A stretch of DNA of 64,000 bases from Burkholderia sp. SRS-46 (GCF_004343775.1 NZ_PTXL01000002.1:868001-932000); one strand, 5' to 3'; numbered from the stretch's first letter, positions 44,434-54,734 are shown. Notes: generated by a model from the letters alone, not told the origin. A program made the numbers and translations.

Positions 44434-44922
44434 TCACTCGCGCACGCCCCACGAGACGAGCACCGCGTGGATGTTGCGTGCGTATTCGTCCCGCAGGTGC
44501 GGCGTTTCCGAGTGATACGCGCCGATCGCCTGCCACGTGTTGCCGTAGCGGACCATCTTGCGCTTGAGCATCCACGCGGCGACGTAGATGTTCACGCACG
44601 CGTCGCGCAGCGCGCCCGGCGGCACGCCGTAGCGACGCAGCTCGCCGAAGTGCACGGAGTTGATCTGGGTCTGGCCGACGTCGATGCTGCCGTCCGCGTT
44701 GCGATGCACGGCGCCGGGGTTGCCCTTCGACTCGTACCACGCGATCGCCCGCAGGATCTGCGGGTTGACGCCCTGGTAGCCGGCCGCGTGCTCGAAGCAC
44801 GCGTCGTCGGGCCCCGCGTTGGCCGCGTGCGCGGGCGTGACGACGGCCGCGGCCAGCAGCATCGCGAACAGCACCCATTCCATCCAGCCGAACCGCATCG
44901 ATGCGGTCCAGACGTTCTTCAT
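44434..44922 (-). CDS. Small lytic transglycosylase (SLT domain)
   Basis: A 162-residue secreted muramidase-like enzyme. The signal segment is WVLFAMLLAAAVVTPAHAAN. The SLT fold shows the catalytic Glu in AIAWYESKGNPGAVHRN, then DVGQTQINS and AWMLKRKMVRYG with the downstream WQAIGAYHS. It resembles IpgF/VirB1-type transglycosylases that open peptidoglycan for envelope-spanning machines. The ATG at 44922 gives a complete signal. It is last in a leftward three-gene operon with a secreted protein and a lipoprotein; no secretion or pilus genes are adjacent. Convergent with the patatin gene. Confidence 0.85.
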   Translation of the reverse strand: MKNVWTASMRFGWMEWVLFAMLLAAAVVTPAHAANAGPDDACFEHAAGYQGVNPQILRAIAWYESKGNPGAVHRNADGSIDVGQTQINSVHFGELRRYGVPPGALRDACVNIYVAAWMLKRKMVRYGNTWQAIGAYHSETPHLRDEYARNIHAVLVSWGVRE

Positions 44923-44951
44923 CGCGTATCCCCCGATTCGAGTGCGCCGCC

Positions 44952-45335
44952 TCATTGCGACATCGCCAGCGCGGCCGCGCCATTCCCGCTCGGGCGGCGT
45001 TCGCGCGCATTCCTCTCCAGCGCGTCGTCGAGCTTCCTGTCGACGGCGGCCAGCGCCGCGCGCGATTCGTCGGTCACGACCATGCGCACCTGGAATTCCA
45101 CCGGCGCCTTCTTCGCCGGCGGCGCATGGCGCAGCTTCTTCCCGTGGCGCACACCGGACGGCACGGGCACGTCGTCGTCACCGCCCGCGGTCGGCGGCAG
45201 CGACGCGAATGGCGGCAGCGGCGGAAACACCTGGTTGGACGCGGCAGCCGTGGACGGCGCACCATCGGACGGCTGCGCCGCGAAGGCCGTGCCGCAAGCG
45301 AGCAGGGCCGAACAGAAAATCGACAGTCGTAGCAT
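44952..45335 (-). CDS. Secreted Pro-rich protein of unknown function
   Basis: A 127-residue periplasmic protein with a signal peptide (RLSIFCSALLACGTAFAAQ). A Pro-rich linker (VFPPLPPFASLPP) leads to a basic patch (RHGKKLRHAPPAKK) and a C-terminal region with a beta strand and helix (FQVRMVVTDESRAALAAVDRKLDDAL). AGGGGGAT lies upstream of the ATG at 45335. No family recognised. It lies 14 bases downstream of the lipoprotein gene and 29 bases upstream of the transglycosylase gene, so the three probably act together at the cell wall. Confidence 0.68.
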   Translation of the reverse strand: MLRLSIFCSALLACGTAFAAQPSDGAPSTAAASNQVFPPLPPFASLPPTAGGDDDVPVPSGVRHGKKLRHAPPAKKAPVEFQVRMVVTDESRAALAAVDRKLDDALERNARERRPSGNGAAALAMSQ

Positions 45336-45349
45336 CGCGAGATCCCCCT

Positions 45350-45727
45350 TCACTGCGTCGGGCCGAGCTGAACGCTGTACGGCTTGCAACTGCCGGCCGC
45401 GACGTTCTCGACGCGAACCGACGCGGTGCGCTGCGCCGGCATGCCGCGCCGGATCGACTGGTTCAGGTAGCCGAAATCCTGCGGCAGCGCAGCCACGCGA
45501 ATCGTCATCGGTTGCGATTGCCTGGCCGCCAGCGCGCCGACCTTCGCGAGCACGGCGGTCAGTTGCGGGTCGCGCGCACCGAGCGCATCGGCCGGGACCA
45601 CGAAATCGACGAGCGCCGCCGACGAGGACGATGCGTCGTTGCGCGCATTCGCGTCTGTGCGTCCGGTTTGAAGTTGGGCGCAGCCGGTCAGCGCGGCTGC
45701 GACGAGAAAGATGACGAACGGCTTCAC
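45350..45727 (-). CDS. Outer-membrane lipoprotein of unknown function
   Basis: A 125-residue lipoprotein: KPFVIFLVAAALTGC ends in a lipobox with Cys near residue 16. The mature part includes VDFVVPADALGARDPQLTAVL and ends SCKPYSVQLGPTQ, in the style of accessory lipoproteins of pili or secretion systems. The GTG at 45727 is chosen because GGGAG sits seven bases upstream; an ATG at 45745 overlaps that site. First gene of the operon with the secreted protein and lytic transglycosylase. Confidence 0.7.
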   Translation of the reverse strand: MKPFVIFLVAAALTGCAQLQTGRTDANARNDASSSSAALVDFVVPADALGARDPQLTAVLAKVGALAARQSQPMTIRVAALPQDFGYLNQSIRRGMPAQRTASVRVENVAAGSCKPYSVQLGPTQ

Positions 45728-45982
45728 TGTTTCACTCCCAGTCACTGGACCTGCGTTATCGGCAATGCATGCGCGAGGTTTACCCCTTTCGCGCGCGATG
45801 CCCGTCGTGACGGGAGCGTGCGTGGCACGTCGATTCTTCAGATTTAAGCGTGTCCTGATCAGACGCCATTCATCCGATGGTTGCGCGCGATGTTGCGTAT
45901 TTGAGCGTGACGTTGCATACGCGAAACATGTTCGATGCGATCGTCGAGCCGGGCATGCATTCGCATGTATGCACGCGTTCGC

Positions 45983-46642
45983 TCAGAACTCCATGTCGAG
46001 TTCGTCGATATCGTCCCGCTCCGCCTTCGCCGCATCGATCCATTCCGCGACGAACGGTTGCGCGAGCACGCGCATGCAGTACTCGGCGATATCGGGTTCG
46101 AGCTTCACGTCGTAGGTCAGGAAGCGCGTGACGACCGGCGCGTACATCGCGTCGGCCACGCCGATCTCGCCGAACAGCCAGGGCCCGCCATATTCCGCGA
46201 GGCATTCGCGCCAGATCGTCACGATCCGCTCGATGTCGTGCTGCGCGCGCGACCAGATCCGGAAGCCCGGGAAATGCGCGCGCAGGTTCATCGGCAGCGC
46301 GGAGCGCAGCGCGCTGAACCCCGAATGCATTTCGCCGCAGATCGAGCGGCAATGCGCGCGCGCGTGCCGCTCCTGCGGCAGCAGCCGCGCATCGGGCCGG
46401 ATCTCGTTCAGGTACTCCGCGATCGCGAGCGTGTCCCACACCTTGCTGCCCGCGTGCGTGAGGCACGGCACGCGAATCGACGGCGACAGCAGCAGCAGCT
46501 CGGCGCGGGACGCGGCGTCGATCGGCACCTGCACCGTGTCGAACGGCAGCCCGCTCAGCTTCGCGAGCAGCCAGCCGCGCATCGACCACGACGAGTAGTT
46601 CCGGCTGCTGATGGTCAGCGTGGTTTCGTCTGCGGATTCCAT
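45983..46642 (-). CDS. Glutathione S-transferase
   Basis: A 219-residue GST-fold protein. N-terminal thioredoxin-like domain: TLTISSRNYSSWSMRGWLLAK with the Ser/Tyr region, SIRVPCLTHAGSKVWDTLAIAEYLNE with cis-Pro and the glutathione-carboxylate Asp-Thr in place of Glu-Ser. C-terminal helices include GEIGVADAMYAPVVTRFL with the N-cap Asp. The ATG at 46642 follows AGGGGAA. Divergent from phaZ. Detoxification role by family; substrate unknown. Confidence 0.87.
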   Translation of the reverse strand: MESADETTLTISSRNYSSWSMRGWLLAKLSGLPFDTVQVPIDAASRAELLLLSPSIRVPCLTHAGSKVWDTLAIAEYLNEIRPDARLLPQERHARAHCRSICGEMHSGFSALRSALPMNLRAHFPGFRIWSRAQHDIERIVTIWRECLAEYGGPWLFGEIGVADAMYAPVVTRFLTYDVKLEPDIAEYCMRVLAQPFVAEWIDAAKAERDDIDELDMEF

Positions 46643-46867
46643 GTCATTCCCCTGAGGATGCCTGTCGTGCGCGTGCACCGAAAACGTCCGCCGCACTGAA
46701 TCGGTCGCACCACTGCCGTGCGCTGCATGCGCCGGCTCGGCGCAGCGCCGCCGCGCGTTACACCGCTGAAACGATTCGGGGTGCGCCGCAGGCGGCCAGC
46801 GGCCGGCAGGCCGATACACACGCCGTCCCGCCCCGTGCGGCGTGCAACGCGCGTGCCAGCTACCGAC

Positions 46868-46882
46868 TGGCACACGGCTTGC
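46868..46882 (+). promoter_or_regulatory. Sigma-54 (RpoN) promoter for phaZ
   Basis: TGGCAC (46868-46873), five bases, TTGC (46879-46882) match the -24/-12 consensus TGGCAC-N5-TTGC exactly, with ten bases between the invariant GG and GC. Transcription would start near 46894, 29 bases before the phaZ ATG. The -24 element also forms the right arm of a seven-bp inverted repeat (GTGCCAG at 46853-46859, CTGGCAC at 46867-46873). Confidence 0.6.
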
Positions 46883-46922
46883 CTCGCTCGTTCAACGCAC
46901 CGCGACGCGAGGCGCGAACGTC

Positions 46923-48257
46923 ATGAACCTGCTTGCGTACCCGTTTTATCAATGGATGGCCGAATGCACGCGCCCGGCGCGCGCATGGGCCGCGTGCACG
47001 CGCCTGTCGATGTCGATGTGGCCGCCCGCGACCGCCACGCCGCCGGGCCGCATGCTCGACGCGTGGTGCGAGCTGCTCGAATGCTGCGCGTTCTCGCATC
47101 GCCGCCCGCCGTTCGGCATCGACACGATCGACGTCGACGGCGACCCGGTGCCGATCGTCGAGCACGCGGCGGCCGGCACACCATTCGGCACGCTGCTGCA
47201 CTTTCGCAAGACGAAGCCGGTTGCGCGGCAGCCGCGCGTGCTGATCGTCGCGCCGATGTCCGGGCATTTCGCGACACTGCTGCGCGGCACGGTGCGCACG
47301 ATGCTCGCCGAGCACGACGTCTACATCACCGACTGGCACAACCCGCGCGACATTCCGCTGCGGGCCGGGCGTTTCGGTTTCGACGAATACGTCGCGCACG
47401 TGATCGACTTCATCCGCCAGATCGGCCCGGACGCGCACGTGCTGGCGATCTGCCAGCCGACCGTCGCCGCGCTCGCGGCGGTCGCGCTGATGGCGGCCGG
47501 CGGCGATCCGGCGCAGCCCGCGAGCCTGACGCTGATGGCGGGCCCGATCGATTGCCGCGTCAATCCGACCAAGGTCAACGCGCTCGCGACCAGCCGCCCG
47601 ATCGACTGGTTCGCGCGCCACCTGATCAGCGTCGTGCCGCCGGGTTTTCCCGGTGCGCAGCGGCGCGTGTATCCGGGCTTCGTGCAAGTGGGCGCGTTCA
47701 TGTCGATGAATCCGGATCGGCATGCGTCGTCGTTCTCCGAGCTGTATTACGAGCGCGCGAAGGGCGATCCGGCGAAAGCCGATGCGCTGCGGCACTTCTA
47801 CGACGAGTACTTCGCGACGGCCGATCTCACCGCGGAGTTCTATCTGGAAACCGTCGAGAAAGTGTTCCAGCAGTACGCGCTGGCGCGCGGCGAACTGACG
47901 GTCGGCGGGCGGCTCGTCGAGCCGGCCGCGATTCACCGTACGGCGCTGCTGACGGTCGAGGGGGAAAAGGACGATATCTGCGCGGTCGGCCAGACGGTCG
48001 CCGCGCAGGAGCTGTGTTCGGGGCTGCCGCCGTATCTGAAGACGCATCATGTGCAGACGGGCGTCGGGCACTACGGCGTGTTCAACGGCAGCCGCTGGGA
48101 AACGCAGATCTACCCGCTCGTGCGCGCGACGATCCACGACAACGAGCCCTACGACCGCACGGCGGATGCGGGCGGCAGTGCGGCGGGCACGCAGTATGTG
48201 ACGCTGCGTGCGCTGCTCGATGCGCGCGCGGCGGCGCGACGGGCACGCGTCACGTGA
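46923..48257 (+). CDS. phaZ: Intracellular polyhydroxyalkanoate depolymerase
   Basis: Mobilises stored PHB granules in the cytoplasm. The 444-residue protein matches the PhaZ (Cys-type) family from Ralstonia and Burkholderia: start MNLLAYPFYQWMAE, segment VLIVAPMSGHFATLLRGTV, and YITDWHNPRDIPL. The nucleophile is C177 in AICQPTVAALAAVA, replacing the Ser of extracellular depolymerases. The Asp is in EGEKDDICAVGQ and the His in GVGHYGVFNG. The ATG at 46923 has only a weak GAGG upstream. A sigma-54-type promoter precedes it, which would tie granule use to nitrogen or carbon status. Divergent from a GST gene. Confidence 0.92.
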   Translation: MNLLAYPFYQWMAECTRPARAWAACTRLSMSMWPPATATPPGRMLDAWCELLECCAFSHRRPPFGIDTIDVDGDPVPIVEHAAAGTPFGTLLHFRKTKPVARQPRVLIVAPMSGHFATLLRGTVRTMLAEHDVYITDWHNPRDIPLRAGRFGFDEYVAHVIDFIRQIGPDAHVLAICQPTVAALAAVALMAAGGDPAQPASLTLMAGPIDCRVNPTKVNALATSRPIDWFARHLISVVPPGFPGAQRRVYPGFVQVGAFMSMNPDRHASSFSELYYERAKGDPAKADALRHFYDEYFATADLTAEFYLETVEKVFQQYALARGELTVGGRLVEPAAIHRTALLTVEGEKDDICAVGQTVAAQELCSGLPPYLKTHHVQTGVGHYGVFNGSRWETQIYPLVRATIHDNEPYDRTADAGGSAAGTQYVTLRALLDARAAARRARVT

Positions 48258-48284
48258 CGCTGCGCCCGCTGCTCGCCCCAAGAA

Positions 48285-48305
48285 CGGCGGGCGGATTCCC
48301 CGCCG
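48285..48305. terminator. Hairpin between convergent phaZ and cusF
   Basis: CGGCGGG (48285-48291), seven-base loop, CCCGCCG (48299-48305) form a perfect seven-bp stem between the two stop codons. There is no T-run on either side; candidate bidirectional terminator. Confidence 0.45.
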
Positions 48306-48313
48306 CCCCCGCA

Positions 48314-48682
48314 TCACTCGCCGCGCTTCTCCAGCCTCACGATCTTCAGCGTGCCGCCGACATCCTCGATCCGCACCCTGACCTTGTCGCCTTCCTTGAC
48401 CTGCCTGACCATCGCCGCGTCCTTCGCCTTGAACGCCATCGTCATCGCCGGCATGCCGACGTTGTCGAGCGCGCCGTGCTTCAGCGTGATCATGCCGGTC
48501 GCCGTATCGACCTTCCGGACTTCGGCATCGGTCAGCCCATGAGCCGGCGTTCCTTTCATCGCGGACGGCTTCGACGACATGTCCATGCCGCTCATGTCCA
48601 TGCCGGCCATGTCATTGCCGGCAAATGCGGGCGCCGCCAACCAGGAAGCCAGCGCGACGGATACCACGATCAGTTTCTTCAT
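48314..48682 (-). CDS. cusF: Periplasmic copper/silver chaperone CusF
   Basis: A 122-residue periplasmic metallochaperone that hands Cu(I)/Ag(I) to CusB. The signal peptide is [18 protein letters not shown] Met-rich stretch follows ([15 protein letters not shown]), then the small CusF beta-barrel with [23 protein letters not shown], which holds the metal-binding Met pair (M-x-M). The Trp that caps the site in E. coli CusF is not at the equivalent place here (the segment reads NVGMPAMTM). It is last in the operon; its ATG overlaps the cusA stop by four bases. Confidence 0.88.
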   Translation of the reverse strand: MKKLIVVSVALASWLAAPAFAGNDMAGMDMSGMDMSSKPSAMKGTPAHGLTDAEVRKVDTATGMITLKHGALDNVGMPAMTMAFKAKDAAMVRQVKEGDKVRVRIEDVGGTLKIVRLEKRGE

Positions 48683-51600
48683 TGAATTTCTCCGGTAGGT
48701 TGAACCGGCACGTGCGTGCCGGCGGGAACTGCATCAGCAAAACGCGTGGCGTCGGCGCGCGCCGCGCGACGCCGCTGCAACAAAAACCACGCGGCGGGAA
48801 TCACGAACATCGACAGCAGCGGCGCCGTCACCATCCCGCCGACCATCGGCGCCGCGATGCGCTGCATCACCTCCGAGCCGGCGCCATGCCCGACCATGAT
48901 CGGCACGAGCCCAGCCAGCACGACGGCCACCGTCATCGCCTTCGGCCGCACGCGCAGCACCGCGCCTTCGCGTATCGCGTCGAGCAGCAGCGCCTCGGTG
49001 AACGGCTCGCCCGCCGCGAGCCGGCGATCGAGCGCGCCTTTCAGGTACAGCAGCATCACGACGCCGAATTCGGCCGCGACACCCGCGAGCGCGATGAAAC
49101 CGACCGACGTCGCGACCGACACCGCGTGGCCCAGCAGCCAGATCAACCAGAAGCCGCCGACCAGCGCGAACGGCACCGTCGACATCAGCAACAACGCGTC
49201 GACGGCCGAGCCGAAGGTCAGGAACAGCAGCACGAAGATCACCGCGAGCGTCACGGGAATCACCGTGCGCAGCGTCGCCGCGGCCCGCTCCAGGTACTCG
49301 AACTGGCCCGACCACGCGATCGCGTAACCGGGCGGCAGCTGGACCTGCCGGGCCACGGCCCGCTGCATCGCGTCGACGGCCGAGCGCAGGTCGGTGTTGC
49401 GGATATCGACGTACACGTAGCCGGACAGCCGTGCGTTTTCGCTGCGGATCATCGGCGGGCCGTCGGCGATCGTCACGTGCGCGACGTCGCCAAGCCGGAT
49501 CTGCGCGCCGCGTTCCGTGACGATCGGCAATGCCCGCAGCGTCTCGAGCGAGTCGCGTATTTCGCGCGGATAGCGCAGGTTGATCGGAAAGCGTTCGCGG
49601 CCGGCGATCACCTCGCCGACGTTCTCGCCGCCGATCGCCGACGCCACCACCGACTGGATGTCCGCGACCGCCAGCCCGTAGCGCGCGGCGGCGAGCCGGT
49701 CGACGTCGACGTCGATGTAGCGGCCGCCGTTCAGCCGTTCCGCGAGCGCCGACGTCACGCCCGGCACGCGTTTCACGGCCGCTTCGACCTGCGTCGCGAG
49801 GCGGTCGATCTGCGTCAGGTCCGGCCCGGAAATCTTGACCCCGACCGGCGTCTTGATGCCCGTCGACAGCATGTCCAGCCGGTTGCGGATCGGCGGCACC
49901 CAGACGTTCGAGAGCCCCGGCACCTTCACCGTGCGATCGAGTTCGTCGATCAGCTTCTCCGGCGTCATGCCCGGCCGCCATTGATCGCGCGGCTTGAAGC
50001 GGAGGGTCGTCTCGAACATTTCAAGCGGCGCCGGGTCGGTCGCCGTATCGGCCCGCCCCGACTTGCCGAACACGGTGGCGACTTCGGGCACCGTCTTGAT
50101 GAGGCGGTCGGTCTGCTGCAGCAGCTCGCCCGCCTTCGCGGCCGATATGCCCGGCAGCGCGGTCGGCATGTACAGCAGGTCACCTTCGTCGAGCGGCGGC
50201 ATGAATTCGCCGCCCAGACGGCTGATCGGCACCACGGTCAGCGCCAGCGCGGCGACGGCGAGGCCGATGGTGAGCCACGGCCGGCGCAGCGTCGCTTCCA
50301 GCAGCGGCCGGTACAGCCGGATCAGCACGCGGCTGATCGGGTTCGCGTGCTCGTGCGGAATCCTGCCGCGGATCAGGTAGCCCATCAGCACCGGCACGAG
50401 CGTGACCGACAGCCCCGCCGCTGCCGCGATCGTGTAGGTCTTGGTGAACGCGAGCGGCGAGAACAGCTTGCCCTCCTGTCCTTCCAGCGAGAACACCGGC
50501 ACGAACGACAGCGTGATGATCAGCAGCGAGAAGAACAGCGCGGGGCCCACCTCGGCGGCGGACGCCGCGATGCATTCCCAGCGCTGCGCCGTCGTCATCC
50601 GCGTGTCGGGGAAGTCGTGTTCGAACGCCTCGAGATGCTTGTGTGCGTTCTCGATCATCACGATCGCCGCATCGATCATCGCGCCGATCGCGATCGCGAT
50701 GCCGCCGAGCGACATCAGGTTCGCATTCACGCCCTGGTAGCGCATCACGATGAACGCGGCGAGCACGCCGAGCGGCAGCGACAGGATCGCGACGAACGCG
50801 CTGCGCAGATGGAACAGGAACACCGCGCAGACGAGCCCGACGATGATGAACTCCTCGACGAGCTTGTCCTTCAGGTTGCCCACCGCGCGCTCGATGAGCT
50901 GCGAGCGATCGTAGGTCGTGACGATCTCGACGCCGGCCGGCAGCGACCGCCGGAGATCGGCCAGCTTCGCCTTGACGCCTTCGATGGTGGTCAGCGCGTT
51001 CTTGCCCGAGCGCATCACGATCACGCCGCCCGCGACTTCGCCCTGGCCGTTCAGCTCCGCGATGCCGCGCCGCATCTCCGGCCCGATCTGCACGCGCGCG
51101 ACATCGCCGAGCAGCACCGGCGTGCCGGCGTCGTTCGTGCGCAGCACGACGTTGCGGAAATCGTCGAGCGTGCGCAGATAGCCGGTCGAACGCACCATGT
51201 ACTCCGACTCGGCGAGTTCGACGACCGAGCCGCCGGACGCCTGGTTCGCCTTGCCGAGCGCATCGGCCACCGCGGCCTGCGTGATGCCGTAAGCGCGCAG
51301 CTTGTCCGGGTCGAGCACGACCTGGTACTGGCGCACCATGCCGCCGAGGCTCGCGACCTCGGCGACGTCGGGCACCGCCTTCAGCTCGAACTTCAGGAAC
51401 CAGTCGTTCAGCGCGCGCAACTGGCCGAGATCGTGCCGGCCGGTGCGGTCGACGAGCCCGTACTCGTACACCCAGCCGACCCCGGTCGCGTCGGGCCCGA
51501 GCGACACCGTCGCGCCCTGCGGCAGGCGGCTCTGCACCTGGTTCAGGTATTCGAGCACGCGCGAGCGCGCCCAGTACGGATCGGTGCGGTCGTCGAACAG

Positions 51601-51885
51601 CACGTAGACGAACGCATCCCCGAACGACGAATACGCGCGCACGGTTTTTGCGCCGGGCACGCCGAGCAGGGTCGTCGTCAGCGGATAGGTGACCTGGTCC
51701 TCGATCACCTGCGGCGCCTTGCCCGGATACGACGCCTTGATGATCACCTGGGTGTCCGACAGGTCCGGCAACGCATCGAGCGGCGTTTGCTTCAGCGAAT
51801 GGATGCCCCACGCCGTCACCAGCAGCGTCGCGAGCAGCACGAGGAAGCGGTTGCGAATCGACCAGCGAATGACGCGCGCGATCAT
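48679..51885 (-). CDS. cusA: Cu(I)/Ag(I) RND efflux pump CusA
   Basis: A 1068-residue inner-membrane RND transporter, the full length for the heavy-metal-efflux family. The N-terminal helix [20 protein letters not shown] and [13 protein letters not shown] are typical. The proton-relay segment reads [19 protein letters not shown], the copper/silver (CusA) version rather than the CzcA one. Two large periplasmic loops and twelve helices are seen. It overlaps cusB by four bases at its start and cusF by four at its end, so expression is tightly coupled. Driven by proton influx, it moves Cu/Ag from cytosol and periplasm to CusC. Confidence 0.95.
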   Translation of the reverse strand: MIARVIRWSIRNRFLVLLATLLVTAWGIHSLKQTPLDALPDLSDTQVIIKASYPGKAPQVIEDQVTYPLTTTLLGVPGAKTVRAYSSFGDAFVYVLFDDRTDPYWARSRVLEYLNQVQSRLPQGATVSLGPDATGVGWVYEYGLVDRTGRHDLGQLRALNDWFLKFELKAVPDVAEVASLGGMVRQYQVVLDPDKLRAYGITQAAVADALGKANQASGGSVVELAESEYMVRSTGYLRTLDDFRNVVLRTNDAGTPVLLGDVARVQIGPEMRRGIAELNGQGEVAGGVIVMRSGKNALTTIEGVKAKLADLRRSLPAGVEIVTTYDRSQLIERAVGNLKDKLVEEFIIVGLVCAVFLFHLRSAFVAILSLPLGVLAAFIVMRYQGVNANLMSLGGIAIAIGAMIDAAIVMIENAHKHLEAFEHDFPDTRMTTAQRWECIAASAAEVGPALFFSLLIITLSFVPVFSLEGQEGKLFSPLAFTKTYTIAAAAGLSVTLVPVLMGYLIRGRIPHEHANPISRVLIRLYRPLLEATLRRPWLTIGLAVAALALTVVPISRLGGEFMPPLDEGDLLYMPTALPGISAAKAGELLQQTDRLIKTVPEVATVFGKSGRADTATDPAPLEMFETTLRFKPRDQWRPGMTPEKLIDELDRTVKVPGLSNVWVPPIRNRLDMLSTGIKTPVGVKISGPDLTQIDRLATQVEAAVKRVPGVTSALAERLNGGRYIDVDVDRLAAARYGLAVADIQSVVASAIGGENVGEVIAGRERFPINLRYPREIRDSLETLRALPIVTERGAQIRLGDVAHVTIADGPPMIRSENARLSGYVYVDIRNTDLRSAVDAMQRAVARQVQLPPGYAIAWSGQFEYLERAAATLRTVIPVTLAVIFVLLFLTFGSAVDALLLMSTVPFALVGGFWLIWLLGHAVSVATSVGFIALAGVAAEFGVVMLLYLKGALDRRLAAGEPFTEALLLDAIREGAVLRVRPKAMTVAVVLAGLVPIMVGHGAGSEVMQRIAAPMVGGMVTAPLLSMFVIPAAWFLLQRRRAARADATRFADAVPAGTHVPVQPTGEIQ

Positions 51886-53411
51886 CGGGCGCCTCCGCTC
51901 GGTTCGACCTTCGTCAGCAGGTAGCCGTCGTCGGTTTGCCGGAACGCGAAGCGCACCGTCTGCCCGGCCTTCACGTCCGCAAACGCGGCGGGCGCGGGCT
52001 TGCCGAACGTCATCGTCATCGCGCCCCAGCCGAGCGCCGGAACGGGCTGGTGCGACAACGTGATGTCCGAGGCCGTCACCTTCTCGACCTGGCCGGTCGT
52101 TTCGTACAACGACGCGTCGGTGCCCGGCGCGGATGCCGCCGTCGCGGCGCCCGCGCCCGCGCTGCCTTGCAGGCGGGGCAACACCGACTTCAGGCTCGCT
52201 TCGGAATCGATCAGAAACTGCCCCGACGCGACGACCGTGTCGCCTTCATTCAATCCGCCAAGCACTTCGGTGTCGCCGCCGACGTCGCGGCCCACGGTGA
52301 CTGCGGCAGGCTGGAGGCGGCCGTCGCCGTTCTTGACGATCACGATCGTGCGCTTGCCGGTCGCGATGACTGCCTCGGACGGCACGAGCAGCCGCGATTG
52401 CGCCTGTCGGCCCGCGACACGAACACGCATCAGCATGCCGGGCGTGAGCTTCAGCGACGCATTGTCGATTTCCAGCCGCGCCTGCAGCGTGCGGCTGCCC
52501 GGGTTGATCCCCGGCAGGATTTCACGGATGCGCCCCGAGAAGCGCTGGGCGGAGTCCCCCGCGAAGGTCGCGTCGACCGTCATCCCCGGCTGCACGTCCA
52601 GCGCGAGCGCCTCCGGAATCTCGACGACCAGCCAGAGCGTCGACAGGCCCGCGATCTTCGCGAGCGTCTGGCCGGGTGCGACCATCGCGCCATCACGCAC
52701 GTTCAGTTCGCTGACGACGCCCGTCTCCGGCGCCGCCAGCACGATGTGCGTCTGCGCGCGGCCGGTCCGGTCGAGGCTCGCGATCACGCCGTCGGGAATC
52801 GACAGCGCGCGCATGCGCGCGCGCGACGCGTCGAGCAGGCTGCCGTCCATTCCGCCGCGCTTCAGCGCGAGGTATTCCTCCTGCGGCGCGAGCCAGTCCG
52901 GCACGAACAGCGACGCGACCGGCGCGCCCTTCGCGATGCGCTGCTGCGGCGCGCTCGCATACAGGCGATCGATGTACCCGGTGACGCGCGACTGCACGAC
53001 CGCCGCACGCGATTCGTCGAACTGCGTGGTGCCGACCGCGTCGAAACCACCCGCGACCGCCTGCCTGCGCACGGTCACGTAGCGGATGCCGAGATCCTGC
53101 TGCAGGCCCGCATCGATCCGGATACCTGTCCCGCCGCCGCCTTCGTCGGCATACACGGGTTGGAGCAGCATGTTCATGAAAGGCGACTTGCCCGGCTTGT
53201 CGAAGTGCTGGTTCGGCACCATCGGGTCGTGCCAGTACAGCACCTTGCGGCCCGTCTTCGAATCGACCTTGTCGCCGGGTGTGGCGGATGCGGCCGGAGC
53301 CATCATCGCAGCGGACGTTGCGTGGCGAATGCCCACGGCATAACCCGCGCCGAGCAGCGCCGCGCCGGCGAACGCGGTCAGGACGACGCGCGCCAGTGGT
53401 TGCTTCTTCAT
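51882..53411 (-). CDS. cusB: CusB membrane-fusion protein with N-terminal metal-binding and C-terminal CusF-like domains
   Basis: A 509-residue adaptor between CusA and CusC. After the signal/anchor ([20 protein letters not shown]) comes a heavy-metal-binding segment ([20 protein letters not shown], then [13 protein letters not shown]). The lipoyl, barrel and helical domains of CusB follow ([34 protein letters not shown]). The last ~80 residues form an extra CusF-like domain: [20 protein letters not shown], then MTMTF, with the His, Trp and Met-x-Met ligands of CusF. The ATG at 53411 follows GGAG. The gap from cusC is 11 bases. Confidence 0.92.
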   Translation of the reverse strand: MKKQPLARVVLTAFAGAALLGAGYAVGIRHATSAAMMAPAASATPGDKVDSKTGRKVLYWHDPMVPNQHFDKPGKSPFMNMLLQPVYADEGGGGTGIRIDAGLQQDLGIRYVTVRRQAVAGGFDAVGTTQFDESRAAVVQSRVTGYIDRLYASAPQQRIAKGAPVASLFVPDWLAPQEEYLALKRGGMDGSLLDASRARMRALSIPDGVIASLDRTGRAQTHIVLAAPETGVVSELNVRDGAMVAPGQTLAKIAGLSTLWLVVEIPEALALDVQPGMTVDATFAGDSAQRFSGRIREILPGINPGSRTLQARLEIDNASLKLTPGMLMRVRVAGRQAQSRLLVPSEAVIATGKRTIVIVKNGDGRLQPAAVTVGRDVGGDTEVLGGLNEGDTVVASGQFLIDSEASLKSVLPRLQGSAGAGAATAASAPGTDASLYETTGQVEKVTASDITLSHQPVPALGWGAMTMTFGKPAPAAFADVKAGQTVRFAFRQTDDGYLLTKVEPSGGAR

Positions 53412-53422
53412 CGTGTTCTCCT

Positions 53423-54715
53423 TCACTGGACCGCGGCCATCGTCGACGGCACGACCTGGTATTCGAGCTGGGCCCACGTCTGCGACACGTCGCGCCGGAG
53501 GTCGAGCACCTGCTGCTGCGCGTCCAGTTGCGCGCGCCGCGCGGCGAAGGTGTCGGCGAGCGAGCCGGTGCCGGCCCGGTAGGCGGCGTTCGCGAGCTGC
53601 ACGCGCTGGTCTGCGGCCGACAGCAACGTCCGGCTCAGTTGCGCGATGCGCTCGCGGCCGCTCGCGAGCGTCGCGGATTGCGCGCGGATGTCGGCCTGAA
53701 CCTGTCGCAGCGTGTCCTCGTACAGCAGGCGCGCGCGGGTCGCGAGTTCGGTTTTCTCGGCGACGTCGCGGTTCTGGCGGTTCTTGCGATCGAGCGGCAA
53801 CGGGATCGTGACGCCCACCGACACCATGTTCGAATACGCGCCGCCCCGCTGCTGGTACGCGATTTCCCACGTCCAGTTCGGGCGGCGCTCGCTGTCGGCC
53901 ACCGCGGCATCGGCTTCGGCCACCGCGATATCGTCCGCGGCGGCCGCGAGCGTCGGCTGCGACGCGCGCAGTTCGTCCGGCGGCAGCGACGACACGTAGG
54001 ATTCGGGCGCGGGCGGCTCGCCGCCCACGTCGGCGACGGGCACGGCCGTCCATCGAGAAAGGCCGATCAGCGCGGTCTGATAGGTCTGCTGCGCTTTCAG
54101 CAACTGGTCTTGCGCCTGCGCGAGCATCACGCGCGCCTGCACCACGTCGGCGGCGCTGGCACGCGCGCCGCGATACGACGCCTGCGTGGCGGCCAGCTCG
54201 TGATGCATGTGATCGAGCAGCGCCTGTTGCAGCGCGAGCGCCTTCTTCGCGTAGACGGCGTTCAGCCACGCGGACGCGGTTTGCTGGCGCACGCTCGCGA
54301 GCTGCACCAGATAGCCCGCGCGCTCGCGGCCGACCCGTTCGCCGGCCAGCGCGGCACGCAGCCGCCGCTTGTCGCCGGAGACCCACTCCTGCTCGATGCC
54401 GATGCGGCGCATCGTCATGAAATCCTGCCCGACGGTGAAGCGCTGCGGACCGTTGATCGGCAGGTTGTCGATGCCCGCCTTGAGCATCGGGTCGGGCAGC
54501 CGGCCGGCCTTGACGGCCGCTTCCGAGCTGGCGCGCACGGACGCCTGGGCGGCCTCCATCGACGCGGAACGGTCGGTCGCGGACTGCAGCGCCGCGTCGA
54601 GCGTGAAGGGAGCGGGCTCGGCATGCGCGATGCCCGCGACGAGAAGCGCCGCGCACAGCGTGCGCGCGCGCCAACGGGCACGCCGGCCAAGCGGCGTGCC
54701 AGAAATGATTGGCAT
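53423..54715 (-). CDS. cusC: CusC-type outer-membrane channel
   Basis: A 430-residue TolC-family outer-membrane factor. A signal peptide (LCAALLVAGIAHAEP) without a lipobox precedes two coiled-coil/beta repeats (PFTLDAALQSATDRSASMEA, GIEQEWVSGDKRRLRAALAG, SVGVTIPLPLDRKNRQNRDVA). The sequence is closer to CzcC/CusC of metal systems than to NodT drug channels. It forms the exit duct of the copper efflux complex. An intergenic region with three small hairpins separates it from the Met/Cys-rich gene upstream. Confidence 0.9.
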   Translation of the reverse strand: MPIISGTPLGRRARWRARTLCAALLVAGIAHAEPAPFTLDAALQSATDRSASMEAAQASVRASSEAAVKAGRLPDPMLKAGIDNLPINGPQRFTVGQDFMTMRRIGIEQEWVSGDKRRLRAALAGERVGRERAGYLVQLASVRQQTASAWLNAVYAKKALALQQALLDHMHHELAATQASYRGARASAADVVQARVMLAQAQDQLLKAQQTYQTALIGLSRWTAVPVADVGGEPPAPESYVSSLPPDELRASQPTLAAAADDIAVAEADAAVADSERRPNWTWEIAYQQRGGAYSNMVSVGVTIPLPLDRKNRQNRDVAEKTELATRARLLYEDTLRQVQADIRAQSATLASGRERIAQLSRTLLSAADQRVQLANAAYRAGTGSLADTFAARRAQLDAQQQVLDLRRDVSQTWAQLEYQVVPSTMAAVQ

Positions 54716-54734
54716 GATCTAACCCCAACGGCGA

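Noticed and set aside
48679..51924. Very long + strand open frame across cusA
   Set aside because: Arg/His/Asp-rich antisense shadow of cusA, typical of GC3-biased genes.
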